Shown here piece after piece: positions 17,150-25,280 of a stretch of DNA of 64,000 bases (position 1 is the stretch's first letter; each line of letters starts with the position of its first letter). A program made the translations under genes and the position numbers. The notes under the pieces were generated by a model that saw nothing but the letters and a program-made list of their open reading frames with translations, made no database searches and was not told the origin of the DNA. This stretch comes from Azospirillum formosense (GTDB lineage Bacteria > Pseudomonadota > Alphaproteobacteria > Azospirillales > Azospirillaceae): positions 139,001-203,000 of the forward strand of contig NZ_CP159403.1 in assembly GCF_040500525.1 (NCBI RefSeq), given 5' to 3'.

Positions 17150-17397
17150 CGGTGCTGCGCCGTCCATCAGGGTCTGGATGCGCGCGATGACGCGCTCAAG
17201 AGCGGCCGCAGCCCCGGCGCGAGACCGCTCCAATCCTCCCGCTCCTCGCCGCGATAGGCCGCCCGGACGTGCGCCCAATCGGCGGCCTGATCCTTCGGGA
17301 GGATTTCGCCGGTCATGAGCGTCGTCCAGATGCTTGCGGTGACGACGAGGATGTCGAGATCGCTGGTCGGGCGCAAGCCGCCCGCGACCGCCGATCC
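17150..17397 (-). pseudogene. Decayed aminoglycoside nucleotidyltransferase (AadA/DUF4111-like)
   Basis: Reading from 17397 on the minus strand gives GSAVAGGLRPTSDLDILVV, which matches the nucleotidyltransferase motif of AadA-type enzymes (G-S-x(n)-D-x-D). It runs straight into TASIWTTLMTGEILPKDQAA and DWAHVRAAYRGEEREDWSG, the C-terminal DUF4111-like part of the same family. The middle of a normal enzyme (well over 100 residues) is absent, a TAA stands just before GSAV, and near 17190 the frame shifts so that the expected ending ERVIARIQTL is read in another frame. This is an internally deleted remnant, not a working gene. A small intact protein from an ATG at 17376 is the alternative. Confidence 0.65.
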
Positions 17398-17461
17398 TTA
17401 GGGATACGCGGCCAAGGCGGCTTCGCCGGGAACGCTCGCGTCAGCGCACCATCGCCATCGG

Positions 17462-17758
17462 TCATTGAGTTCCGCTTCGCTGGGTCGAACCCTGCTGGAC
17501 GCCGCGCTGGTAGGCCGAAGCCTCGGTCCGCTTGTGATAGTCGTAGAGCAGACCACCGGCCAGACCGGCGCCGGCGCCAATGGCGGCCCCCATGCCGGCG
17601 TTGCCGGCGATGGCGCCGATCAGCGCTCCGCCAGCGGCGCCTCCGGTCGTGCCGGTGAGCGCGCGCTGCTGGGTCGGTGACATGTCGGCGCACGCCGCAA
17701 GGGGAAGCGCGACGACGGCGACGCGGAGGAACTGCGTGGGTTTCATGGTCTTTTCCAT
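17462..17758 (-). CDS. Glycine-zipper lipoprotein
   Basis: A 98-residue protein with a lipoprotein signal (FLRVAVVALPLAAC, Cys about 23) followed by a glycine-zipper segment (GTTGGAAGGALIGAIAGNAG, then MGAAIGAGAGLAGGLLYDY) and a polar tail rich in Q, S and T. Such OmpA-linker or YMGG-like proteins sit in the outer membrane or periplasm; precise role unknown. ATGs at 17758 and 17746 are both possible; the downstream one has AGGA at a more usual distance. About 60 bases after the Rap1a-like gene on the same strand. Confidence 0.8.
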   Translation of the reverse strand: MEKTMKPTQFLRVAVVALPLAACADMSPTQQRALTGTTGGAAGGALIGAIAGNAGMGAAIGAGAGLAGGLLYDYHKRTEASAYQRGVQQGSTQRSGTQ

Positions 17759-17818
17759 CCTGGTTGGCCCTTGATCGAAGGCCGTGGACCGCGGCGGAGG
17801 AAGCGGATGCCGGCGGGA

Positions 17819-18220
17819 TCAGGCGCGGCAGGGATAGCGCTGGGACAGGAAGCGGAACAGCCCATCCACCGGCGGCGTGTCCATCAGCCTGGGATTTTGC
17901 TTCGCCCAGGTGACGAACGCGGCAACGGCGTCGTTGCGCGACGGCGGTGGCGTCGGCGCGCACACCAGCTGGCGCTTGCCTTCGGCGGCCGTCACGACCT
18001 GATGGTACTGGTAGGCGCCGACGGCGAAGCCGTGGCAGAAATGGAGTGCCGCGATGCCGGTCGGGTCGTTTGGTGTGGCTTCGCACAGCCGCACAAGGTC
18101 TCCCGTGGTCCGGACCTGAAAATTGGTTTCCGTGGGAGTGGCCCCCATCTGCGCGTTCGCGGCGGTGATCGCCGTCGCCGTCAGGGCAACGGCCAGAGCG
18201 GCCTTGGTTCGGTGTTTCAT
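17819..18220 (-). CDS. Rap1a/Tai-like exported protein
   Basis: A 133-residue protein with a signal peptide (MKHRTKAALAVALTATAITA, cleavage after ANA-Q). The mature part has the Rap1a/Tai pattern: a Leu/Cys segment (DLVRLCEA), HFCHGFAVGAYQY, a C-x-P strand (LVCAPTPP), AVAAFVTWAKQNPRLMD and a terminal YPC. The four cysteines would form two disulphides. Rap1a proteins are immunity proteins against type VI amidase effectors in Serratia, but the domain is widespread as orphans. No effector or T6SS gene is nearby, so an immunity role is not shown. GGGAGC gives a normal ribosome site. Confidence 0.72.
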   Translation of the reverse strand: MKHRTKAALAVALTATAITAANAQMGATPTETNFQVRTTGDLVRLCEATPNDPTGIAALHFCHGFAVGAYQYHQVVTAAEGKRQLVCAPTPPPSRNDAVAAFVTWAKQNPRLMDTPPVDGLFRFLSQRYPCRA

Positions 18221-18428
18221 GGTTTGCTCCCAGCGTTTTTTGTGGGCGGCTTAACGCAGGCGGATTTTTCGGGACAGGAGACGCTTTCCCCGACGAACCG
18301 GACGGCCCATGCGAAATCGATGGGCAGCCGATCGGATGGACGGTGTGCACAGGTCGGGGAGGGACTTCAGCTCGCAAGACGCTGTGCTTTGGAAGGTAGC
18401 ATTCCCCACAGTCAAAGCGCAGTCATGC

Positions 18429-18448
18429 TACGGTAACGCTCACCGTAT
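18429..18448. promoter_or_regulatory. TACGGTAAC ... CACCGTATC inverted pair (site D)
   Basis: TACGGTA (18429-18435) is followed after a few bases by CACCGTATC, an imperfect opposite-facing copy. Compared with 15149-15170 the arms are turned around, so the spacing of half-sites may differ. It lies about 210 bases upstream of the Rap1a-like gene. Confidence 0.45.
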
Positions 18449-18702
18449 CGGTCATTTGGAAAAGGGGCTTTGTTTTTGAAATGGCAATAAGATGGATGGT
18501 ATTCATCCCCTATGCAGAAGGCTTTGGTTTTTAATAAAAGAAAAATTACGTGGTTAGATTAATAAAAATCATGAAAAGGCCCGCCGGGTCGGGTTTGCAA
18601 AATCCGAGTCTCATTCATGGAAAATCCATAGCCCGAACCCCCGCCGGGAGCCGGTGCCGCCCCACTGTTTTGAGGATGGGCCATCAGGGGAAGGTGGCCT
18701 GA

Positions 18703-18709
18703 TACGGTA
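18703..18709. promoter_or_regulatory. TACGGTA motif (site E)
   Basis: TACGGTA within GATACGGTAACAG, about 200 bases upstream of the DUF3141 start. Same core and same flanking AAC as the double site at 15149-15170. Confidence 0.4.
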
Positions 18710-18839
18710 ACAGTGCCAACAGTTGCATGCTTCAACGCGGCGGATGATGCGGTGCAGTATTTCCCGTGTCCAAGCCAGCATCAACCAGCATCAAAGAGCA
18801 TCAAAGCCAAAGCGCCTTGGCCTCTCACGTTCTCGTCAT

Positions 18840-18871
18840 GGGTCGGTATCCGCAGGGGTCGGTATCCGCAG
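18840..18871. repeat. 16-base tandem duplication
   Basis: GGGTCGGTATCCGCAG occurs twice without a gap, ending 37 bases before the start of the DUF3141 gene, so it probably falls in the leader of that mRNA. Confidence 0.85.
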
Positions 18872-18908
18872 CGCCGGCGCAGAAGCGTACAGCCAATGAG
18901 GACATGCA

Positions 18909-21422
18909 ATGAAAAATCGGCGGGTGAGTCCCCTGACGGAACAGCAGCCGCTGGCGAGTTGGTTTTCCGCCTGGACCGCGGCATTTCCCTTCCTTGGCCC
19001 TTTCACCGAACCACCAGCAAAAACGACCGCAGCAAAAACGACCGGAGCAAAACCGACCGGAGCAAAACCGGCTGGGGCAAAGCCCGTCGAAGAGACGGCG
19101 GCCGGGAAAGGCGCGGATGGTTGGCAGACGCCCGCATTCCCCAACCCGTTCGATCTTCCCAACCCGTTTCAGGACGCTTTCGACTATGGCGTCGATGCCA
19201 TGCAGCGCTGGGTCCTGTTCCTGGATGTCCTGCGGCGCCGCGGCGACCAGTTCATGGACCATGCCGATAAAGGAAAGCCGCCCGTCCTGACCTTCCCGTA
19301 CGAGGTCGTGATGGAAGGGCGGAAGCTGAAGCGGCCCTGCAATTACATGCTGCTTCGCATCCTGCCGGATCCGGCCGTCGGCACGGACCCGGCCAAGCGC
19401 CCGTTCGTGATCGTCGATCCGCGCGCCGGTCACGGCCCCGGGATCGGCGGCTTCAAGCCGGACAGCCAGATCGGCACCGCCCTGCGCGCCGGCCACCCCT
19501 GCTATTTCATCGGCTTCCATCCCGAACCGGAGCCGGGGCAGACCCTGGCCGACGTGGGCGAGGCCGAGGCCTTCTTCATCGAGCATGTCGGAAAACTGCA
19601 CGACGGCGCGGACGGAAAACCCTGCGTCATCGGCAATTGCCAGGCGGGCTGGGCGGTGATGGCGCTGAGCGCGGTCCGGCCCGACCTGATGGGGCCGATC
19701 ATCATCGCTGGCTCCCCGCTGTCCTATTGGGCCGGCGTGAAGGGGCGGAATCCGATGCGCTACCTCGGCGGGCTCTATGGTGGCTCCTGGCTCGCCGCGC
19801 TGGCCAGCGATCTCGGCAACGGGCGCTTCGACGGGGCGCATCTGGTCGGCAACTTCGAGAAGCTGGACCCGGCCAACACCTACTGGAAGAAAGCGTACAA
19901 TCTGTACGCCCATATTGACACGGAAGCGGACCGTTACCTGGAGTTCGAAAAGTGGTGGAGCGGCTTCTTCCTGATGAACGGGGAGGAGATCGAGGCCATC
20001 ACCGACGAGCTGTTCGTCGGCAACAAGATGACCAGCGGCGGCATCGTCCGGAACGGGCGCCGGCTGGATTTGCGGAACATCCGCTCGCCGATCCTCGTCT
20101 TCGCGTCCTTCGGCGACAACATCACGCCGCCGCAACAGGCGCTGGGCTGGATCCTCGATCTGTACAGCGATGTCGAGGACATCCGGGCGCACGAGCAGAC
20201 CATCGTCTACAACCTGCATCACGACATCGGCCACCTGGGCATCTTCGTGTCCGGCCGCGTCGCCCGCAAGGAGACGTCGGAGTTCGTCGAGAACATCGAC
20301 TTCATCGACCTGCTGCCGCCCGGCCTCTACGAGATGATCCTCCAGCCGAAGGACCCGAACGTCCCCGGCGCCGATCTGGTCGCGGGGGACTACGTGACGC
20401 GGTTCGAGCCGCGCACGCTCGACGACATCCGCGGGCTCGGCGGCAACACGCCGGAGGACGACCGGCGTTTCGCCGCCGTGGCGCGCGTCTCGGACATCAA
20501 CAAGGGCCTGTACGCCACCTTCGCCCGGCCCTCCATCCAGGCGGCCGTCAACGAGCCCTTCGCCGAATGGCTGCGGTTGATGAACCCGGCGCGCGGCCAG
20601 TATTACCTGTTCTCGCACCTCAACCCCTTCATGGCGCCGGTCGGCCCCATGGCCGACTGGGTGCGCGAACACCGCCGCCCGGTCAGCCCGGACAACCCGT
20701 ACCTGAGCGCGCAGAACCGCATCTCGGATGAGATCGTGCAGGGGCTCGACCGCTGGCGGGACGCGCGGGACGGCGCCGTCGAACGTCTGTTCATGGGCCT
20801 CTACAACGCACCGCTCCTTCAGGCTCTGGTCGGGCTGGCCGCTCCGGGCGAGGAGGCCCGGCCGCCGCGCGTCCGCGACGAGGCGTTCGAAGCCCTGGTC
20901 GAGAAGCGGATGGCCGAGATCATGGCCCGCGTGGAGGAGGGCGGGGTGCGGGAGGCGCTGTTCCGCGTCCTGATCCACGCGCGGCGCGGCGAGGGCGCCC
21001 TCGACGAGCGTGCCTTCCAGATGCTGCGGAAAATCCGCGAGGAGCAGCCCGGCGCCCAGCACCTGTCCGTGGACGCGGCCCGCGCGATCTTCCGCGAGCA
21101 GGTCTTCCTGATGCTGATGGACGAGGACGCGGCGATGAGCGCGCTTCCCACGCTGCTGCCCGGCGAGAAGGAGCGCAAGGAGGTGATGGCGCTGGCGGAG
21201 CGCGTCCTGGAGGCTTCCGGACCGCTGACCCCCGACCAGCGCGCCCGCCTGCGGCAGGTGGATGCCCTCCTGCACCACAAGGAGAAGCGCATCGAGGCCG
21301 AGCGCGAGCCGCCCCTGCGCGTGCTGCCCGGGTCCGGCGGGTCGTCGCTGGCCAAGGCCGCCACCGACCTCAGCCGGACGGACGCGCAGGGCAGGGCGAT
21401 GGGCACCGCGAAGGCCAAGTGA
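18909..21422 (+). CDS. DUF3141 protein (PHA-synthase-like alpha/beta hydrolase)
   Basis: An 837-residue cytoplasmic protein. After a variable N-terminus with AKTT/AKPT/AKPA 5-residue repeats (about 37-59) comes a PHA-synthase-like fold: PFVIVDPRAGHGPGIGGFK near 165-183, the nucleophile elbow VIGNCQAGWAV with Cys244 in the G-x-C-x-A-G lipase-like box, ILVFASFGDNITPPQQA, then NLHHDIGHLGIF with the candidate catalytic His. The Cys nucleophile is as in PhaC, but the protein is longer and its substrate is not established. GAGGA before the ATG supports the start. It heads a run with a small protein, pta and ackA, an arrangement suggesting acyl-CoA/acetyl-phosphate metabolism. Confidence 0.85.
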   Translation: MKNRRVSPLTEQQPLASWFSAWTAAFPFLGPFTEPPAKTTAAKTTGAKPTGAKPAGAKPVEETAAGKGADGWQTPAFPNPFDLPNPFQDAFDYGVDAMQRWVLFLDVLRRRGDQFMDHADKGKPPVLTFPYEVVMEGRKLKRPCNYMLLRILPDPAVGTDPAKRPFVIVDPRAGHGPGIGGFKPDSQIGTALRAGHPCYFIGFHPEPEPGQTLADVGEAEAFFIEHVGKLHDGADGKPCVIGNCQAGWAVMALSAVRPDLMGPIIIAGSPLSYWAGVKGRNPMRYLGGLYGGSWLAALASDLGNGRFDGAHLVGNFEKLDPANTYWKKAYNLYAHIDTEADRYLEFEKWWSGFFLMNGEEIEAITDELFVGNKMTSGGIVRNGRRLDLRNIRSPILVFASFGDNITPPQQALGWILDLYSDVEDIRAHEQTIVYNLHHDIGHLGIFVSGRVARKETSEFVENIDFIDLLPPGLYEMILQPKDPNVPGADLVAGDYVTRFEPRTLDDIRGLGGNTPEDDRRFAAVARVSDINKGLYATFARPSIQAAVNEPFAEWLRLMNPARGQYYLFSHLNPFMAPVGPMADWVREHRRPVSPDNPYLSAQNRISDEIVQGLDRWRDARDGAVERLFMGLYNAPLLQALVGLAAPGEEARPPRVRDEAFEALVEKRMAEIMARVEEGGVREALFRVLIHARRGEGALDERAFQMLRKIREEQPGAQHLSVDAARAIFREQVFLMLMDEDAAMSALPTLLPGEKERKEVMALAERVLEASGPLTPDQRARLRQVDALLHHKEKRIEAEREPPLRVLPGSGGSSLAKAATDLSRTDAQGRAMGTAKAK

Positions 21423-21469
21423 ACCCGGCGCCGAGACAAGAGGCTGACGAACAACAAGGGGAACGCGTC

Positions 21470-21946
21470 ATGAGCAACGTGGACCAGACCAGGACGGCCG
21501 CGGCCGTCCCCGACATCGGTGACGACCTGATCTCGCCCGACGAACTCCGGAAGCTCACCGAGGAGCACGAGATGGCGCTGCTCCAGGAAGCCCTGGAGCG
21601 GGAAAAGAAGCACATGAAGGAACAGGACACCGTCCGAGAAGCCTTCATGAACCAGCATGTCCGCCCCGACGCCAAGGAGCGCTTCACGCGCGCGGTGCGC
21701 GACGCCGCGTCGCGCGGGGTGAAGGAAATCCAGGTGGCGCGCTTCCCGAGCAGCTACTGCACCGACGGCGGCCGGGCGATCAACAATTTCGAGCCGGACT
21801 GGCCGGACTCCCTGACCGGCTACGCCCGCGAAGCCTACGAGGTCTTCGACAGGAACCTGAGGGCCAAGGGCTACAAGCTGCGGGCGCAGATCCTGGACTA
21901 TCCCGGCGGGATGCCGGGGGACGTCGGCCTGTACCTGCGCTGGTGA
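21470..21946 (+). CDS. Conserved hypothetical protein between DUF3141 gene and pta
   Basis: A 158-residue cytoplasmic protein. Residues about 22-60 form a charged, probably coiled helix (SPDELRKLTEEHEMALLQEA, REKKHMKEQD). A small globular part follows: ASRGVKEIQVARFPSSYCTD, GGRAINNFEPDWPDSLTG and a terminal YPGGMPGDVGLYLRW. No named family recognised. Starts 47 bases after the DUF3141 stop with AAGGGGAA upstream, and pta follows after 12 bases, so it is very likely co-transcribed and may assist these enzymes. Confidence 0.75.
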   Translation: MSNVDQTRTAAAVPDIGDDLISPDELRKLTEEHEMALLQEALEREKKHMKEQDTVREAFMNQHVRPDAKERFTRAVRDAASRGVKEIQVARFPSSYCTDGGRAINNFEPDWPDSLTGYAREAYEVFDRNLRAKGYKLRAQILDYPGGMPGDVGLYLRW

Positions 21947-21958
21947 GGGGGGCGCGTC

Positions 21959-22918
21959 ATGGCCGGCAGCCCGCCACCGCCCGCGCATCGGCATGAAAAG
22001 TACGAACGGCTGGTCGCCGCCTGCCGCGCGGTCTCGCCCATCCCCACGGCGGTGGCGCATCCCTGCGACGCCTCGTCCCTGGGCGGCGCCGTCGACGCGG
22101 CCCGTCAGGGCTTCATCACGCCGATCCTGATCGGGCCGGCCGCGCGCATCCGGGCCGTGGCCGCCGAGTCCGGTCTCGACATCGCCCCGTACGAGATCGT
22201 GGACGTGCCGCACAGCCACGCCGCCGCCGCAACGGCGGTGGAGCTGGTGCGCCAGGGGCGGGCCCAGCTCCTCATGAAGGGAAGCCTGCACACGGACGAG
22301 CTGCTGCGCGAGGTGGCCCGGAAGGACAGCGGGCTGCGGACGGAGCGGCGCATCAGCCACGTCTTCATCATGGACGTGCCGACCTACCCCAAGCCGCTGT
22401 TCATCACCGACGCCGCGGTGAACATCGCGCCGACCCTGGAGGACAAGCGCGACATCATCCAGAACGCCATCGATCTGGCGCGGGCGCTGGGGAATCCCCA
22501 GCCGAAGGTGGCGATCCTGTCGGCGGTCGAGACCGTCAATCCGAAGATCCCCTCCACCGTCGAGGCCGGCGCGCTGTGCAAGATGGCCGACCGGGGGCAG
22601 ATCACCGGCGGCCTGCTGGACGGGCCGCTGGCGCTCGACAACGCCATCAGCCCCGAAGCGGCGAGGATCAAGGGCATCGCGTCGCCGGTCGCCGGGCAGG
22701 CCGACATTCTCGTCGTGCCGGATCTGGAGGCGGGCAACATGCTCGCCAAGAACCTGACCTTTCTGGCGAACGCCGATGCCGCCGGCATCGTGCTGGGGGC
22801 GCGGGTGCCCATCGTGCTGACCAGCCGGGCCGACAGCGTCATGACGCGCATGGCCTCCTGCGCCGTGGCGGCGCTCTACGCGCACCGGCAGCGGATCGAG
22901 CAGCCGGTGAAGGGGTGA
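21959..22918 (+). CDS. pta: Phosphate acetyl/butyryltransferase
   Basis: Transfers the acyl group between CoA and phosphate, coupling acetyl-CoA to acetyl phosphate together with the acetate kinase that follows. The 319-residue, single-domain protein matches the short PTA_PTB form: GFITPILIGPAARIRAVA, AQLLMKGSLHTDELLREV, SHVFIMDVPTYPKPLFITDA, AINPTL-type NIAPTLEDKRDIIQNAI, KVAILSAVETVNPKIPSTV, GQITGGLLDGPLALDNAIS and DILVVPDLEAGNMLAKNLTF. No regulatory N-terminal domains are present. Ends 7 bases before ackA. A butyryl or other short acyl substrate cannot be excluded; the PHA-synthase-like gene upstream makes this worth noting. Confidence 0.9.
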   Translation: MAGSPPPPAHRHEKYERLVAACRAVSPIPTAVAHPCDASSLGGAVDAARQGFITPILIGPAARIRAVAAESGLDIAPYEIVDVPHSHAAAATAVELVRQGRAQLLMKGSLHTDELLREVARKDSGLRTERRISHVFIMDVPTYPKPLFITDAAVNIAPTLEDKRDIIQNAIDLARALGNPQPKVAILSAVETVNPKIPSTVEAGALCKMADRGQITGGLLDGPLALDNAISPEAARIKGIASPVAGQADILVVPDLEAGNMLAKNLTFLANADAAGIVLGARVPIVLTSRADSVMTRMASCAVAALYAHRQRIEQPVKG

Positions 22919-22925
22919 GGCCGCC

Positions 22926-24140
22926 ATGACCGAGACGACCATTCCCGAGACGGCCATCCCCGAGACGATCCTGGTCATCAACGCCGGCTCCTCCAGCATC
23001 AAGTTCCAGCTGTTCGACGCGGCGGACGGGACGCTGCCGGCGCGCCTGCGCGGCCGGATCGAGGGGATCGGCACGGCGCCTCGGCTAATCGTCCAAGGCG
23101 GCAGCCGGGACGGCGGCGTTCCCTTGTCGGCGGAGTCCGGCGACGGGGTTCCCGGTGCGCTGGCCTTTCTCGGCGCGTGGCTGCGGGAGCGGCTGGGCGG
23201 CGCCATGCCGGTGGCGGTCGGGCATCGGGTGGTTCACGGCGGGCCGGCCTACGACCGCCATGTGGCGGTGGACGACGCGGTGATCGGGACGCTGGAGACC
23301 TACGTTCCGCTCGCCCCGCTCCACCAGCCGAACAATCTGGCGCCGATCCGGGCGATCCGGACGCTCCTGCCGGACGTGCTTCAGGTGGCCTGCTTCGACA
23401 CGGCCTTTCACCGGCACCATTCCGAACCGGCCGACCGCTACGCCATCCCGGACGACCTCCACCGGGAGGGTGTGCGGCGCTACGGCTTTCACGGCCTGAG
23501 CTACGAATACATCGCCGGGCGCCTGCCGGACCTCGTCCCCGGCATCGCCGGCGGGCGGGTCGTCGTCGCGCATCTCGGCAGCGGGGCCAGCATGTGCGCC
23601 ATCCGGGACGGGCGCAGCGTCGACAGCACCATGGGATTCACCGCGCTGGACGGGCTGCCGATGGGCACGCGGCCGGGGCAGCTGGACCCCGGCGTGGTCC
23701 TGTACCTGATGGACAAGGGCATGGACGCCCGCGCCATCGAACGGCTGCTGTACCACGACTGCGGCCTGAAGGGACTGTCCGGCGTCAGCAACGACGTGCG
23801 CGATCTGCTGGCCAGCACCGACCCGCGCGCCAAGCTCGCGCTGGACTGCTTCGTCTACCGGGCGAGCCTCGCCATCGGGGCGCTGGCCGCCGCCATGGGG
23901 GGCATCGACGGGCTCGTGTTCACGGCCGGCATCGGCGAACGGGCGCCGGCCATCCGCAAGGCCATCGCGGAGCGGGCGCGCTGGCTCGGCTTCGACCTCG
24001 ACGAGGCGGCCAACGCCGCGAACGCGCTGTGCATCACGACGCCGGACAGCCGGGTCAAGGGCTGCGTCGTCCCGACCGACGAGGAACGGATGATCGCGCT
24101 CCACACCCGCGCCATCCTCCGCCGCCACCGCTCCGCGTGA
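22926..24140 (+). CDS. ackA: Acetate kinase
   Basis: Converts acetyl phosphate and ADP to acetate and ATP, or the reverse. The 404-residue protein carries the family marks: VINAGSSSIKFQLF (residues 16-29), VGHRVVHGG, FDTAFH, YGFHGLSYEYI, VVAHLGSGASMCAI, DSTMGFTALDGLPMGTRPG and FTAGIGERAPAIR. The first 15 residues (MTETTIPETAIPET) come from a 15-base unit repeated about three times and are not part of the fold. It follows pta by 7 bases; together they can gain ATP from acetyl-CoA or activate acetate. The actP gene at 36 kb could supply acetate. Confidence 0.95.
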   Translation: MTETTIPETAIPETILVINAGSSSIKFQLFDAADGTLPARLRGRIEGIGTAPRLIVQGGSRDGGVPLSAESGDGVPGALAFLGAWLRERLGGAMPVAVGHRVVHGGPAYDRHVAVDDAVIGTLETYVPLAPLHQPNNLAPIRAIRTLLPDVLQVACFDTAFHRHHSEPADRYAIPDDLHREGVRRYGFHGLSYEYIAGRLPDLVPGIAGGRVVVAHLGSGASMCAIRDGRSVDSTMGFTALDGLPMGTRPGQLDPGVVLYLMDKGMDARAIERLLYHDCGLKGLSGVSNDVRDLLASTDPRAKLALDCFVYRASLAIGALAAAMGGIDGLVFTAGIGERAPAIRKAIAERARWLGFDLDEAANAANALCITTPDSRVKGCVVPTDEERMIALHTRAILRRHRSA

Positions 24141-24167
24141 CGGGGTCCCGAGAAGGAGAGAGGCATC

Positions 24168-25280
24168 ATGTGCTGGCTATCCGGGTTTGGGTCTTCCGGG
24201 TGTGGGACATCCCGGTCGGCGATCCTCGCCGGCCTCCTGCTTCTCGGCTGCGAGCAGCCGGCGCCGCCGCCGGCCGAGGCGACGCTGATCCGCGCGCTGC
24301 CCGTGCAGGTGAGCCAGTTCGACCGCACCGCCGCGCTGACCGGCGAAATCCAGGCCCGCCACGAAAGCAACCTCGGCTTCCGCGTCAGCGGCAAGGTGGT
24401 CGAGCGGCTGGTGGAGGTCGGGCAGGCGGTCACGTCCGGGCAACTGCTGGCGCGGCTGGACAACCAGGACCAGACCAACGCCGTGAGATCCGCCGAATCC
24501 GACGTGGCGGCGGCTCAGGCCGCCGTCGAGCAGAGCCGGACGCAGGAGGAGCGCCAGCGCTCCCTGCTCGCCAACGGCTTCACCACCCGGGTCCAGTACG
24601 ACAACGCCCAGAAGCGCTTCCAGCAGGCGCAGGCCGAGCTGAACTCCGCCGAGGCGCAGCTGGGCTCGGCGCGGGACGCGCTGTCCTACACCGAACTGCG
24701 CGCCGACCGCGACGGGGTCATCACGGCGAAGATGGCGGAGCCCGGCCAGGTGGTCGCCGTCGGTCAGACGGTGCTGCGGCTGGCCGACCCGAACGAGCGG
24801 GAAGCGGTCTTCCAGGTGCCGGGCGCCAGCATCCGGCTGGAGGGGCGGGAAGGCCTGCCGCCGGTCGAGGTGCGGCTCGTCAACGACGCCAAGACCGTCA
24901 CCGAGGGCACGATCCGCGAGGTGTCTCCGGGGGTCGATCCGGTGACCCGGACCTACACCGTGAAGGTCTCCCTGCCCAACGCCCCCGACGCCTTCCTGCT
25001 CGGTTCCTCCGTCGTCGGGCGGGCCAAGCTGCCGGCGCGGCCGGTGGTCAATCTGCCGTCCTCGGCCCTGTTTCAGACGGAGAGTGGAAAGCCGGCGGTC
25101 TGGGTCGTGGCGCGGCCGGCCGACACGGTGAGCCTGCGCCCCGTCTCCGTCCTGCAATACGACACCGGCACGGTCACCGTCTCCAGCGGCCTCGACGACG
25201 GCGATCTGGTGGTGGTCGGCGGTGTCCAGAAGCTGCGGCCGGACCAGAAGGTCACCATCAAGCAGGGGAGCGGCGCATGA
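24168..25280 (+). CDS. RND efflux periplasmic adaptor lipoprotein (first copy)
   Basis: Membrane fusion protein of 370 residues linking an RND pump to an outer-membrane channel. Lipoprotein signal with LLLGC (Cys about 28). Order: barrel-sandwich half (QARHESNLGFRVSGKVVERL), coiled-coil hairpin about 100-170 (SEAQAAVEQSRTQEERQRSL region, FTTRVQYDNAQKRFQQAQAE), second half (LRADRDGVITAKMAEPGQVV), beta-barrel and a C-terminal domain ending VVVGGVQKLRPDQKVTIKQG. AAGGAGAG precedes the ATG. Its stop overlaps the start of the second adaptor. Confidence 0.9.
   Translation: MCWLSGFGSSGCGTSRSAILAGLLLLGCEQPAPPPAEATLIRALPVQVSQFDRTAALTGEIQARHESNLGFRVSGKVVERLVEVGQAVTSGQLLARLDNQDQTNAVRSAESDVAAAQAAVEQSRTQEERQRSLLANGFTTRVQYDNAQKRFQQAQAELNSAEAQLGSARDALSYTELRADRDGVITAKMAEPGQVVAVGQTVLRLADPNEREAVFQVPGASIRLEGREGLPPVEVRLVNDAKTVTEGTIREVSPGVDPVTRTYTVKVSLPNAPDAFLLGSSVVGRAKLPARPVVNLPSSALFQTESGKPAVWVVARPADTVSLRPVSVLQYDTGTVTVSSGLDDGDLVVVGGVQKLRPDQKVTIKQGSGA

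Larger units (their letters stand above)
18221..18908. other. Large intergenic region, 688 bases, AT-rich centre, TACGGTA motifs
   Basis: Separates the Rap1a-like gene (minus) from the DUF3141 run (plus). It holds TACGGTAAC/CACCGTATC at 18429-18448, an unusually AT-rich stretch about 18470-18590, TACGGTA at 18703-18709 and a 16-base tandem duplication at 18840-18871. No RNA gene or supported frame recognised. Its size and composition suggest a complex promoter region. Confidence 0.6.

Noticed and set aside
18713-19270. 185-codon open frame upstream of the DUF3141 gene
   Set aside because: Overlaps the DUF3141 start in another frame, no start signal, low-complexity end.
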